A stretch of 64,000 nucleotides of DNA, taken from Sulfitobacter aestuariivivens. Its GTDB lineage: Bacteria > Pseudomonadota > Alphaproteobacteria > Rhodobacterales > Rhodobacteraceae. Both the position numbers and the translations under genes were made by a program. Positions within the stretch are counted from its first letter, which is position 1. Each line of letters opens with the position of its first letter. Location of the stretch: positions 1,426,001 through 1,490,000 of the forward strand of contig NZ_JACTAG010000002.1 in assembly GCF_014763045.1 (NCBI RefSeq). Direction: 5' to 3'. The notes below the pieces were generated by a model. The model was not told where the DNA came from, did not search any database, and saw only the letters and a program-made list of their open reading frames with translations. Positions 45,595 to 54,512 of this stretch are shown here, piece after piece.

Positions 45595-45655
45595 TTGATA
45601 TTCCTTAGCAGCAAGAGGTGATTAAGAGAGAAGAGAGATCACTGGAGGGGCGTGA

Positions 45656-45835
45656 TCAGGCAGCGTGCAACGGGGCACCACCGCCTGCGGTGATGAAGAA
45701 GATGCCATTGGGTGTGCGCAGTGCACGGGGCTTGGCTTTCCATTCAATCAGCGAAACGACATTGTCAGTTACCCGCTTTGCGACGGTGCTTTTCTGGGGC
45801 TTCTGGGCGTTCTTGAAGGTGATGATATTCGTCAT
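45656..45835 (-). CDS. Small hypothetical protein (59 aa)
   Basis: A 59-residue protein starting MTNIITFKNAQKPQKST, then basic and ending in the Gly/Ala run ITAGGGAPLHAA. The start at 45835 has AAGGAAA upstream with good spacing; the slightly longer frame begins within that ribosome site. It probably shares a transcript with 45403-45594, and about 500 gene-free bases lie upstream. No homolog is recognised. Confidence 0.6.
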   Translation of the reverse strand: MTNIITFKNAQKPQKSTVAKRVTDNVVSLIEWKAKPRALRTPNGIFFITAGGGAPLHAA

Positions 45836-46335
45836 GTCGTTTCCTTTCAAAGGTCAGGCGTTGAACCTGTCTTCCTGGTTGGTCGATCGCTGGGTGAGGA
45901 AACGTTTGTACATTCAAGGTACGTGCGTGTCACAACCAGCCATCAAGGCATTCTCATTGAACTTGGAGAACCACTGCTGCCCGTTAATCTTTGTTGTTGC
46001 GCCCCCCGGTTTGTTGGGGTGTTAGCGCTACCTCGAAGTGGGCAGGTACCGAATACAGTTATAATTTGGGTTTCGATCTGGGCGCGAATGGTGCGAGAAT
46101 GTGTTCACATTCGGGCAAAACACAAAATTTGCACGTTACTGTCATCAATTATGCGCAAAAAGGGCACTGCTGTGCCTTCATTTTTCTTAATTCGGAAACA
46201 GCCTGTTTTTCCGCAAAGCTGCAGAACTTAACCGATTCTTAGTCGATTCGCGGATAGCGAGTAGAATTCGATGGCCGGAATGTGTCCCGCACGCCTTGAT
46301 CCAGGGCGTGCAGGAAAGGGGCCTCAATAAGGCAG
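45836..46335. other. 500-bp gene-free, AT-richer region
   Basis: No convincing gene is seen; the open frames here lack ribosome sites. The region is clearly richer in A/T than its surroundings at 46090-46250. It holds a TAGCGCTA palindrome (46023-46030) within a near-perfect GTTAGCGCTAAC-type site, two GATTC sites (46234-46238, 46245-46249), and a GCACGCC/GGCGTGC hairpin (46289-46295 with 46305-46311) just after asd. It probably contains the promoter for the two small minus-strand genes and may encode a small RNA. Confidence 0.5.
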
Positions 46336-47358
46336 TTAGCCTTTTTTCAGAACCTCACGGCCCAGCAGCTCTGCGATCTGAACCGCATTCAGGGCAGCGC
46401 CCTTGCGCAGGTTGTCGCTGACACACCACAGGTTCAGGCCGTTATCGATGGTGCTGTCCTGCCGGATGCGGCTGATGAACGTGGCGAAATCACCCACGCA
46501 TTCGATCGGGCTGACGTATCCACCGTCCTCGCGCTTGTCGATCACCATGATGCCGGGGGCTTCGCGCAGGATATCGCGGGCCTCGGCCTCGTCCAGATGC
46601 TCTTCAAACTCGATGTTGACCGCTTCGGAGTGTCCGACAAAAACGGGCACACGGACACAGGTGGCCGTAACCTTGATCTTGGGATCGACGATCTTTTTCG
46701 TCTCGGCGACCATCTTCCACTCTTCCTTGGTCGATCCGTCTTCCATGAAGACATCAATATGCGGGATCACGTTGAACGCGATCTGCTTGGTGAACTTCCG
46801 GGCCGGCTTGTCATCGGTGGGGTTGTAGATCGACTTGGTCTGGTCCCACAGCTCATCAATGCCTTCTTTGCCCGCGCCCGATACGGACTGATAGGTGCTG
46901 ACCACCACCCGCTTGATCGTTGCGCGATCATGCAGGGGCTTCAGGGCCACAACCATCTGTGCGGTCGAACAGTTGGGGTTGGCGATGATGTTCTTCTTGG
47001 CATAGCCATGCACGGCCTCCGGGTTCACCTCGGGCACGATCAGCGGGATGTCGGGGTCGTAGCGATACAGCGACGAGTTATCGATCACCACGCAACCCGC
47101 CTTGGCGGCACCCGGCGCGTACTTCTTGGTCGCGTCAGATCCCACGGCGAACAGCGCCATGTCAAAGCCCGTGAAATCAAATGTATCAAGGTCTTTGCAT
47201 TTGAGCGTCGTGTCCCCAAAGCTGACTTCCGTACCCAGGGAGCGGCGGCTGGCCAATGCGACCACTTCGTCCACAGGGAACTGGCGCTCGGCCAGAATGT
47301 TCAGCATTTCGCGGCCCACATTGCCAGTGGCGCCCACGACGGCGACGCGATAACCCAT
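46336..47358 (-). CDS. asd: Aspartate-semialdehyde dehydrogenase
   Basis: A 340-residue NADP-dependent enzyme that reduces aspartyl phosphate to the semialdehyde, feeding lysine, threonine, methionine and diaminopimelate synthesis. The N-terminal GATGNVGREMLNIL, the catalytic Cys in ANPNCSTAQMV (near 133), and the His in RVPVFVGHSEAVNIEF are intact. Length is standard. A hairpin follows the stop. Confidence 0.97.
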   Translation of the reverse strand: MGYRVAVVGATGNVGREMLNILAERQFPVDEVVALASRRSLGTEVSFGDTTLKCKDLDTFDFTGFDMALFAVGSDATKKYAPGAAKAGCVVIDNSSLYRYDPDIPLIVPEVNPEAVHGYAKKNIIANPNCSTAQMVVALKPLHDRATIKRVVVSTYQSVSGAGKEGIDELWDQTKSIYNPTDDKPARKFTKQIAFNVIPHIDVFMEDGSTKEEWKMVAETKKIVDPKIKVTATCVRVPVFVGHSEAVNIEFEEHLDEAEARDILREAPGIMVIDKREDGGYVSPIECVGDFATFISRIRQDSTIDNGLNLWCVSDNLRKGAALNAVQIAELLGREVLKKG

Positions 47359-47439
47359 CTGAATTCTCCAATATATATGGGGTTGGTGCGCGGGCTTTAG
47401 CGGATGGACCGGCCAAGGGAAAGGCCCTGCGGCCAGATA

Positions 47440-48636
47440 TCACGCCCGTGTGCTGTCCCGCGAAAAGAGATAGACCACCAATCCGACCGCCAGCGCGCCG
47501 CTCAGCAGGGTGAATACTGCCACATAAGGGGCCGCCACCGTCTCGGGCGGCAGCGCCGCGCGATATATGGCCCCAGACATGAATTGGAATATCCCGACGC
47601 CGCCGATGCTGAAAAGGTTCAGCATCGTTACCCCCCGCCCGATCAGATGGGGCGGCAGAAAGCTGCGGCCATGGGCCATGATCACCGGATAGGTCGCGCC
47701 AAAGAACCCAATCGCGCACAACAACGCGATCGATACCGCAATCGAGGTCGCAGGCAAAACGATCAGGCCAATCCCCGCCAGCAACGTCAATGCCGTACCC
47801 CCCGCGATCATCCACTTGCGCGACGGCAACACCCGGTCCAGCGGCCCGTAGGCCAACGTCCCGAGGATCATCGCGATCCCCATCAGCAGCGTCGCCTGCC
47901 CGATGCTGCCCGTGGTTGCGGCAAAGACATCCTCCAGATAGGGCCCGATCCACAGTCCCCGGGTCGCGCCGGAAATGGCATAGCAGACAAACATCAGCGG
48001 AAAGATCGCCCAAAGAACCCGCAGGCGGAAAAGCTCCAGCAGCGATCCTTGCACCTCACCCTCCACCCGCGCGGGATCACGCACCAGCAGCAGCGTGCCC
48101 AGAGCCACGGCAGCACAGATGCCCCCCAACCCCCAAAGGGCCGCGCGCCAGCCCATCGTTTCGGCCGCCAGCGCCATCGGATAAGAGGCCACCAGATTGC
48201 CCAGACTGCCCAGCCCAACCATCAATGAGGCCAGCACCGCGAACTGCGCCGGCGGATAGTCCCGCGCAAAGATATAGTACGACGCCATCAGCACCGGCGC
48301 GCAGCCCACCCCAATCAGCGCCATCGCGATGTTGATATGCAGCGCCGATGTCGCCAGCGCGAAGACGGCAGAACCTCCGGCCCCGCCCACAAGCAGCAAC
48401 CAGGCCGCCGTGCGGCGCGGGCCAATCGTGTCCAGCGCCCAGCCCACAGGAATTTGCATGACGGCAAAGGCCAGAAACCACATGCCCGACGCATCCGCCA
48501 GATCATCCGGCGTCGCCCCGATATCGGTGCCCAGCACCGGTGCCAGAACCGCCAGAAAGGCGCGGAAGAACTGGCTCAGGACATAGGCAAGGCCAAGAAG
48601 GAAAATACCTGCATTCATAAGGTGCGTGCGATCCAT
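47440..48636 (-). CDS. MFS transporter
   Basis: A 398-residue major facilitator with about 12 membrane helices. Typical motifs are PVGWALDTIGPRRTAAWLL (loop 2-3) and YGPLDRVLPSRKWMIAGG in the second half. The substrate is unknown. The stop of the aldolase gene overlaps its start region by 22 bp, so transport and aldolase genes are co-transcribed; a hydroxy- or keto-acid is a possible substrate (inference). Confidence 0.87.
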   Translation of the reverse strand: MDRTHLMNAGIFLLGLAYVLSQFFRAFLAVLAPVLGTDIGATPDDLADASGMWFLAFAVMQIPVGWALDTIGPRRTAAWLLLVGGAGGSAVFALATSALHINIAMALIGVGCAPVLMASYYIFARDYPPAQFAVLASLMVGLGSLGNLVASYPMALAAETMGWRAALWGLGGICAAVALGTLLLVRDPARVEGEVQGSLLELFRLRVLWAIFPLMFVCYAISGATRGLWIGPYLEDVFAATTGSIGQATLLMGIAMILGTLAYGPLDRVLPSRKWMIAGGTALTLLAGIGLIVLPATSIAVSIALLCAIGFFGATYPVIMAHGRSFLPPHLIGRGVTMLNLFSIGGVGIFQFMSGAIYRAALPPETVAAPYVAVFTLLSGALAVGLVVYLFSRDSTRA

Positions 48637-49391
48637 TTTTCGGCCAGCGCCCGGGCCGTCTGACCCAGGATCAACACATCCGCCCCAACGGCCACGAACT
48701 GCGCGCCCGCTTCCAGTGCCGGATCGGTCATCGCGTCCACGGTGCTCAGCAGCCCCGGCGCCTTGCCTGCCGCCCGGATACGCGCAATGGCATCAAGAAT
48801 GGTCGCCTGCACATCGGCGTGCATGGCGTCGCCCATATGCCCCATATCCGCCGCCAGATCAGCAGGCCCGATAAAGACCCCATCAACCCCGTCCACCGCA
48901 AGAATGTCATCCAACGCGGCCATCCCTCTGAGGTTCTCAACCTGAACCAGCAGACAGATCTGTGCGTCCGCCGTCGTGCCGTAATCTGCATTCCGTGAAA
49001 ACGCACCCGCCCGGCTGACGGCATAGCCAACGCCGCGGTCCCCGTGCGGAGGATAGGTGATATCGCGCAACAACTGCCGCGCCTGTGCTGCACTTTCCAC
49101 CATCGGGACCAGGACAGTCTGCGCGCCCAGATCGAGAACCTGTTTGATCAGATGGGTCTGACCCACCGGCACCCGCACGACCGGATCGACATCAAACGCT
49201 GCAAGCACCTGCAACTGTGCCAGAATGGACCGGATATCATTTGGCGCATGCTCTCCGTCGATGACCAGAAAATCAAAGCCCGCGCCCCCCATGATCTCGG
49301 CGGCATAACTGTCAGCCAGTCCCAGCCAACAGCCAAAGCTGACCTCACCTGCTTTGAGGGATGTCTTCAGGCGGTTGATCTTCGCGGGCAT
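48615..49391 (-). CDS. HpcH/HpaI family aldolase
   Basis: A 258-residue class II aldolase-type TIM barrel. The metal and substrate motifs are FGCWLGLADSYAAEIMGGAGFDFLVIDGEHAPND (split near residue 45) and GPADLAADMGHMGD. The family cleaves 4-hydroxy-2-oxo acids such as 4-hydroxy-2-oxoheptanedioate, releasing pyruvate. I chose the start at 49391 (MPAKINRLK). It overlaps both the upstream 49345 gene and the MFS gene, so the three are coupled. Confidence 0.9.
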   Translation of the reverse strand: MPAKINRLKTSLKAGEVSFGCWLGLADSYAAEIMGGAGFDFLVIDGEHAPNDIRSILAQLQVLAAFDVDPVVRVPVGQTHLIKQVLDLGAQTVLVPMVESAAQARQLLRDITYPPHGDRGVGYAVSRAGAFSRNADYGTTADAQICLLVQVENLRGMAALDDILAVDGVDGVFIGPADLAADMGHMGDAMHADVQATILDAIARIRAAGKAPGLLSTVDAMTDPALEAGAQFVAVGADVLILGQTARALAEKWIARTL

Positions 49392-49830
49392 CGGTGTCGT
49401 CCTGTTGGTCGGCGTCACCGCACCCTAGACCCGCGTCGTCGGAATTGACCATAGGGGGCGATCCCTCTGGCTGCATTTCTGTTCTGACCCAGTCGCCCAG
49501 CCGCGTCGTGGCCTTGCGCGTCGCGGCGGGCTTGATGCCAGAGCCTGGCAGGGGGTGCACCGCCCGGGCCACCCCTGCCACCCCCGGTGCACGCAACACA
49601 CCATCGCGGACCATCTTACCAAAAAGCTGCGTCGCCTCGTCTATACTCAGATGCAGATGCCGCGCCAGCATCGCCGGGCTACAGGTGGCCTGAGCCCGTG
49701 CGATCAACTGCCCCCAGGCATAGGCCCCCGGCGGCACGGCTGCGGGGGCGGTTGCAGAGGGCGCGGCGACCGGCAGGGCAGGTGACGCTGCCAAGGCAGC
49801 CAGCGAGGCGGTGAATGTGCGTCTGTTCAT
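49345..49830 (-). CDS. Exported hypothetical protein with Tat-like leader
   Basis: A 161-residue protein. MNRRTFTASLAALAASPALPVAAPSA has an RR-plus-hydrophobic leader that could be Tat or Sec dependent. The middle (CSPAMLARHLHLSIDEATQLFGKMVRDGVL) looks like a helix-turn-helix of the winged type. The C-terminus is acidic and disordered (DDAGLGCGDADQQDDTD). Function unknown. It overlaps the aldolase start by 47 bp. Confidence 0.65.
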   Translation of the reverse strand: MNRRTFTASLAALAASPALPVAAPSATAPAAVPPGAYAWGQLIARAQATCSPAMLARHLHLSIDEATQLFGKMVRDGVLRAPGVAGVARAVHPLPGSGIKPAATRKATTRLGDWVRTEMQPEGSPPMVNSDDAGLGCGDADQQDDTDAREDQPPEDIPQSR

Positions 49831-49928
49831 GCAGGTAATATAGAGACCTAGCGATGAAATTGCGAGTCGTTCGCAAGTGGATGCGTTGGAAATGAGTTTA
49901 ACTGGAAAGATGAAGAGGGGCCCAAGGA

Positions 49929-50633
49929 CTAGATGACCTTGATCACATCCTTGTCGATCGACAGCATGTAGCCGCGACGCGCGATATTCTTGACCAGCAA
50001 TTCGCTGACGATCTGGTTGCCCAGCGTGTCGCGCAGCCGTTTGATCCGGGTGGCCCCGGCGGCTTCATCGCAGTCGGCGGCATTGCGCCCCGAAATCATG
50101 CCCTCGATTTCGGACCCCGACAGCACGTCATCATCCATACGCGCCTCGGCCAGCACGCTCATGGTTTCCATGGCCGCAGCGGTCAACTTGAATCCAAGGT
50201 TGTTGAGATAGACGGTGTTCTCTTCCCGGCTGATCAACAACGAAGATACCTGAATACCGGCGCGTTCAATCTGCGCCATGCGACGGTTGAACCCGACCAA
50301 CATGATCAAAAACACCAAGGCCGCAATCAGCATGGCCGCGGCAAACACCAGCAACACGACAATCACCAGCCGGTAGCTGGCAAGCGTGTCGGAGAACGCG
50401 GTGCCGGACTGGGCGAGGATCTCCAGCAGCTTGATCTCGGAACCGGCAGTCAGGTCATCGTTTTCAACAAAGATCCGTTCAACCTGTGCGTTGAATGTAT
50501 TTGCATCCGGCAAGGCCCAAAGCAGCAGGCCCGCGCCGACAAGCAGCACAAGCACCACGGCGGCAATCCCGCCACCCACAAAGCGCCCGCCAAAGCGACG
50601 CATGTCAGAAGCGGAGGTAGAACTGTCCTGCAC
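49929..50633 (-). CDS. Membrane-anchored protein with C-terminal winged-helix-like domain
   Basis: A 234-residue protein with two hydrophobic helices (about 18-38, VVLVLLVGAGLLLWAL; about 89-115, VIVVLLVFAAAMLIAALVFL) and a cytoplasmic C-terminal domain of about 95 residues. That domain follows the OmpR/PhoB winged-helix pattern: VYLNNLGFKLTAAAMETMSVL, ATRIKRLRDTLGNQI, then NIARRGYML. DNA binding is inferred. The GTG at 50633 is chosen because AAGGAAAG lies 5 bp upstream. ToxR/CadC-type regulators have the domain at the N-terminus, so this order is unusual. Confidence 0.72.
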   Translation of the reverse strand: MQDSSTSASDMRRFGGRFVGGGIAAVVLVLLVGAGLLLWALPDANTFNAQVERIFVENDDLTAGSEIKLLEILAQSGTAFSDTLASYRLVIVVLLVFAAAMLIAALVFLIMLVGFNRRMAQIERAGIQVSSLLISREENTVYLNNLGFKLTAAAMETMSVLAEARMDDDVLSGSEIEGMISGRNAADCDEAAGATRIKRLRDTLGNQIVSELLVKNIARRGYMLSIDKDVIKVI

Positions 50634-50895
50634 TGTCTTTCCTTTGCGCCAACCCATCATCCCCGAACACCGAAAGAACATTCAGCAATGTCCATCCCTG
50701 CGCGGCCAGCCGTCGGGCCAGTTCAGCCCGCGCGGCCCCGGCATCGCAGGCCCCGGTGATCTGCGCCACACCGTAATGCAGGCGCAGCGGATTGTCCTGT
50801 TTTGCCTTGTAATCGGCATAGCACCCCGCCGCCGAAACCGGAACGGCAAGGCCGATCAGCACGGCAGCAAGAAGGGAAAGCGTTATATGTTTCAT
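50605..50895 (-). CDS. Small secreted hypothetical protein
   Basis: A 96-residue protein with a signal peptide ending at VPVSAAG (about residue 23). The mature part of about 73 residues has two cysteines (GCYADYKAKQ and ITGACDAGAA) and no recognised domain. It ends just past the GTG start of the membrane protein gene on the same strand, suggesting a two-gene operon. A palindromic operator-like site lies upstream. Confidence 0.7.
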   Translation of the reverse strand: MKHITLSLLAAVLIGLAVPVSAAGCYADYKAKQDNPLRLHYGVAQITGACDAGAARAELARRLAAQGWTLLNVLSVFGDDGLAQRKDSAGQFYLRF

Positions 50896-50962
50896 GATAC
50901 CTTCATGCGCAGTTCCGACCTGTTATTCAATATCCAAAGGCAGTTAGCGCGGCTGATATCGG

Positions 50963-50980
50963 ATAACAGGGCCCTGTTAT
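50963..50980. promoter_or_regulatory. 18-bp perfect palindrome in divergent promoter region
   Basis: ATAACAGGGCCCTGTTAT is self-complementary over all 18 bases. An additional CCTGTTATT half-site lies at 50919-50927, and CCTGTTATT recurs at 50973-50981. It sits between divergent genes 50605-50895 and 51102-51710 and looks like an operator for a dimeric regulator. Confidence 0.6.
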
Positions 50981-51037
50981 TGCCTGTCTGACGCCCCCGA
51001 CCCCAGATTGATCCCACGAGCTGACTTGTACGGCTCT

Positions 51038-51078
51038 GGCACGGGAGGTCTCCCCCCCAACCGGCGGTCTCCCGTGCC
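51038..51078 (+). promoter_or_regulatory. 5'-UTR hairpin before 51102 gene
   Basis: GGCACGGGAG (51038-51047) pairs perfectly with CTCCCGTGCC (51069-51078). The hairpin ends 23 bp before the ATG and could be a leader attenuator or an upstream terminator. The loop is C-rich. Confidence 0.55.
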
Positions 51079-51101
51079 GTTCAACAGAAAGGATCACGCA
51101 C

Positions 51102-51710
51102 ATGTACCGTCGTTTCATTGGGATTATCGCCGCCGCTTCTATCGCGATCACCGGGCTGGGTGCTACACCGGCGTTTGCGGAACGCGACGACGAACTGGCA
51201 CGCGCACTGGCCATTGTTCTGGGGGCCGCCATTGTCGGCAAGGTGATCCACGACAAGAAAAAGAAGAAACGACAGCACGTCACACGCCACGATCAGGATC
51301 CCTATTACACCCAACCGCGCCCGCGTCATGTAGAACCGTCCTATCCGCGCCATGTGCAACCGCATCGTCCGCGCCACGTTGATCCCTATCGTCCGCAACA
51401 CATCCAACCCTACCGCCCATACAGCGAACCCGGCGTGCGCCCGCGCACCCATATCCAGCCGCATGTGCAACCACGCCCCTTGCCGCGCGCTGTGAACCGG
51501 CGCCTGCTGCCGCAGCAATGCTTCCGCAGCTTTCGCGGCCGCGGTGGCGATCACCGGATGTTCCCGCTGCGCTGCCTGGAAAACAACTATGCCTATACCC
51601 AGCGCCTGCCGCAGCACTGCTACGCCACCTTCAAGACCCCCAACGGCAAACGCCGTGGCTATAACGCCCGCTGCCTTTACCGCGAAGGGTACAGATTGGC
51701 GCTCCGGTAA
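51102..51710 (+). CDS. Exported protein with His/Pro-rich repeats
   Basis: A 202-residue protein. The signal peptide ends at PAFAE (about 26). It has a short membrane-like segment (ALAIVLGAAIVGKVI), a run of lysines (KKKKKR), then four imperfect 8-residue repeats of the form PRHVxPxR/Y (about 75-106) rich in His, Pro and Arg. The C-terminal 70 residues contain four cysteines (QQCFRSF, LRCLENN, HCYATF, ARCLYRE). No function is known. The ribosome site AAAGGA precedes the ATG; the protein is probably periplasmic or membrane-associated. Confidence 0.75.
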   Translation: MYRRFIGIIAAASIAITGLGATPAFAERDDELARALAIVLGAAIVGKVIHDKKKKKRQHVTRHDQDPYYTQPRPRHVEPSYPRHVQPHRPRHVDPYRPQHIQPYRPYSEPGVRPRTHIQPHVQPRPLPRAVNRRLLPQQCFRSFRGRGGDHRMFPLRCLENNYAYTQRLPQHCYATFKTPNGKRRGYNARCLYREGYRLALR

Positions 51711-51756
51711 CGGCGCGTCATGACCCGGGGGGCACGTCCCTGCACCCCGGCGACAG

Positions 51757-51788
51757 GAGGGGAGGGACGTTCGGGCGTCCCTCCCCTC
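51757..51788 (+). terminator. GC-rich hairpin after 51102 gene
   Basis: A 13-bp stem pairs 51757-51769 with 51776-51788 around a six-base loop. It is the first of two strong hairpins before rnhB. Confidence 0.7.
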
Positions 51789-51814
51789 TCTTCCTTAATG
51801 AGTAGCTGCTTACA

Positions 51815-51844
51815 GACGGCCCGGACCTTGCGGTCCGGGCCGTC
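51815..51844 (+). terminator. GC-rich hairpin directly before rnhB
   Basis: GACGGCCCGGACC (51815-51827) pairs perfectly with 51832-51844 around TTGC. TTGTTGT follows, so it is a plausible terminator, ending 18 bp before the rnhB start codon. Confidence 0.7.
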
Positions 51845-51862
51845 TTGTTGTCTGGATCAGGA

Positions 51863-52468
51863 ATGGAGCCTGATTTCACCTTCGAACGTGCCGCCCATGA
51901 CCGTGGCTTTCTACGGGTCGCCGGGGTGGATGAGGTCGGACGCGGACCGCTGGCGGGGCCGGTGACGGCGGCAGCGGTGGTGCTGGACCCCGCGCGCATC
52001 CCCGATGGCCTGCGCGATTCCAAGAAATTGACCCGCCGAGGGCGCGAACGGCTGTATCACCAGATCAAAGAGGTGGCCGACGTGAGCATCGCCCACGCCT
52101 CAGTCCAGGAAATCGACACCATCAACATTCTGCGCGCCAGTCACCTGGCGATGGAACGTGCGATTGCGGGGCTGAAAACCCCGGCGGACTATGCCCTGAT
52201 CGACGGCAACATGCTGCCGCGCAACCTGGCGCTGCCGGCAGCGGCCATCGTCAAGGGCGATACCCGATCGCAATCGATCGCAGCGGCCTCAATTATGGCG
52301 AAAATCTGTCGAGATTATGTCATGTTGTCCCTGGCGCAACAGCACCCCGGTTACGGCTGGGAGACCAACGCGGGATATGGATCAAAAAGCCACATGGATG
52401 CGCTTCGAAATCTCGGACCAACCCCACACCATAGACGTTCGTTCAAGCCCGTCCACAACATGTTGTGA
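51863..52468 (+). CDS. rnhB: Ribonuclease HII
   Basis: A 201-residue RNase H that removes ribonucleotides from DNA. Acidic active-site residues are in RVAGVDEVGRGPLAGPV (Asp-Glu, about residues 18-35) and DYALIDGNMLP; the C-terminal YGSKSHMDALRNLGPTPHHR is typical. The ATG at 51863 with AGGA upstream is chosen over an in-frame TTG that lies in the preceding hairpin. A CACAACATGTTGTG palindrome (52454-52467) covers the stop. Confidence 0.94.
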   Translation: MEPDFTFERAAHDRGFLRVAGVDEVGRGPLAGPVTAAAVVLDPARIPDGLRDSKKLTRRGRERLYHQIKEVADVSIAHASVQEIDTINILRASHLAMERAIAGLKTPADYALIDGNMLPRNLALPAAAIVKGDTRSQSIAAASIMAKICRDYVMLSLAQQHPGYGWETNAGYGSKSHMDALRNLGPTPHHRRSFKPVHNML

Positions 52469-52490
52469 CAAGGTTTTTTCTCAACACATT

Positions 52491-52529
52491 GATTCAAAAA
52501 AGAAATTGACCCGCGAATCTGTCTGACTC
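52491..52529. promoter_or_regulatory. Three GANTC sites upstream of ccrM
   Basis: GATTC (52491-52495), GAATC (52515-52519) and GACTC (52525-52529) lie within 39 bp in the 113-bp gap before ccrM. GANTC is the CcrM target, so methylation-dependent autoregulation like that reported for Caulobacter ccrM is plausible. Confidence 0.75.
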
Positions 52530-52581
52530 ATCCTGAGGCCAACCAACGAGCACAAAATGTGCCGGGGACAGAGGCAGATAA

Positions 52582-53682
<1,101 letters not shown>

Positions 53683-53754
53683 CCCCCAGATTTACCGAAC
53701 ACCGCCGGTGCCTGCGGCCTCCACATGAGGTCCGCCTTCAAAGGCACTTACCTT

Positions 53755-53784
53755 GACCCCGCTTTTCAAAGCGGGGTCTTTTTT
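53755..53784 (+). terminator. Intrinsic terminator after ccrM
   Basis: GACCCCGCTTT (53755-53765) pairs with AAAGCGGGGTC (53768-53778) and is followed by six T residues. The loop is only two bases (four if the outer T-A opens). Confidence 0.92.
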
Positions 53785-53868
53785 GTGGATAACTGTCCGG
53801 CCCAACTGGCTATGCTGCACCTTGCAGCAACGTCTGCTTTTCCGTCTTTTGTCGTAGGCGCGCCTTAC

Positions 53869-54402
53869 TTAGTCGGGATGAAAATCGCGTCGACTGCACC
53901 CAGATTCCAATACGACTGCGATCCAGTTTACTTTTGCCCGAAGACCACGTTCTCGCAGCCAATTATCCTGTAGGCGGTAGGCCGCTTCTTCCTGCGCACC
54001 GGGACAAAAGTAAAATCGTCCCACCTGCCGGGCATGTACGAGTTCATGAAGCAGAACGCTGGCGTCGTGTGGCTTCTTTCGGTCCCATGGAAGGATCAAG
54101 TAGATTGTATGCGTGTCCGGATCAAAAAATCCCCGTGTTCGACCAGAGCTCGACGCTGAGGAGCCTCGAAGTGACGCCGCGAAAGACCCGCTGACCAACT
54201 GTATTTCTGGGTTTGCGCCAGCGGGTTGAAGGTCCGTGTGTTGATCAAGCCAAGTGTCTAAAACTGCCACCAGTTCTGTGATGCTCTCCGTTTTGCGCCA
54301 TTCCGGCTCCGGATCGAGACGAACAGTCGCCTCGGCAAAGGCAGAACCGGCAAACATCATCAGTAACCCCAGCCAAAGGCTGGCGGGAAGAGGGCCAGGC
54401 AT
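53869..54402 (-). CDS. Exported HExxH-containing hypothetical protein
   Basis: A 177-residue protein. I place the start at 54402 (MPGPLPASLW), where GGAG precedes it; it then has a signal peptide ending at GSAFAEA (about 24). The zincin-type motif HELVHARQ and a downstream Glu (GAQEEAAYRLQDNW) suggest a small metalloprotease or a related fold; it resembles DUF6647 from memory. Base composition is more AT-rich than neighbours. It is divergent from the LysR gene at 54513. Confidence 0.65.
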   Translation of the reverse strand: MPGPLPASLWLGLLMMFAGSAFAEATVRLDPEPEWRKTESITELVAVLDTWLDQHTDLQPAGANPEIQLVSGSFAASLRGSSASSSGRTRGFFDPDTHTIYLILPWDRKKPHDASVLLHELVHARQVGRFYFCPGAQEEAAYRLQDNWLRERGLRAKVNWIAVVLESGCSRRDFHPD

Positions 54403-54512
54403 CTTGCACTCCATCGTCGGTTTTTTGGAAATCTTGGAAATGATGTTAGGCTTGGCGCGCAGATCGCACAAAAGACGGTTTTTCATTGTGGGGTGAAAGG
54501 AATTCACGACCT

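Noticed and set aside
51845-51862. A TTG start for rnhB at 51845
   Set aside because: It overlaps the hairpin tail. The ATG at 51863 has AGGA upstream and gives the normal family length.
52454-52467. CACAACATGTTGTG palindrome as an operator of ccrM
   Set aside because: It covers the rnhB stop and lies over 110 bp from ccrM. The GANTC cluster is the better-supported signal.
53725-53973. A possible small plus-strand gene after ccrM
   Set aside because: It would begin upstream of and read through the intrinsic terminator, and overlaps the exported HExxH gene.
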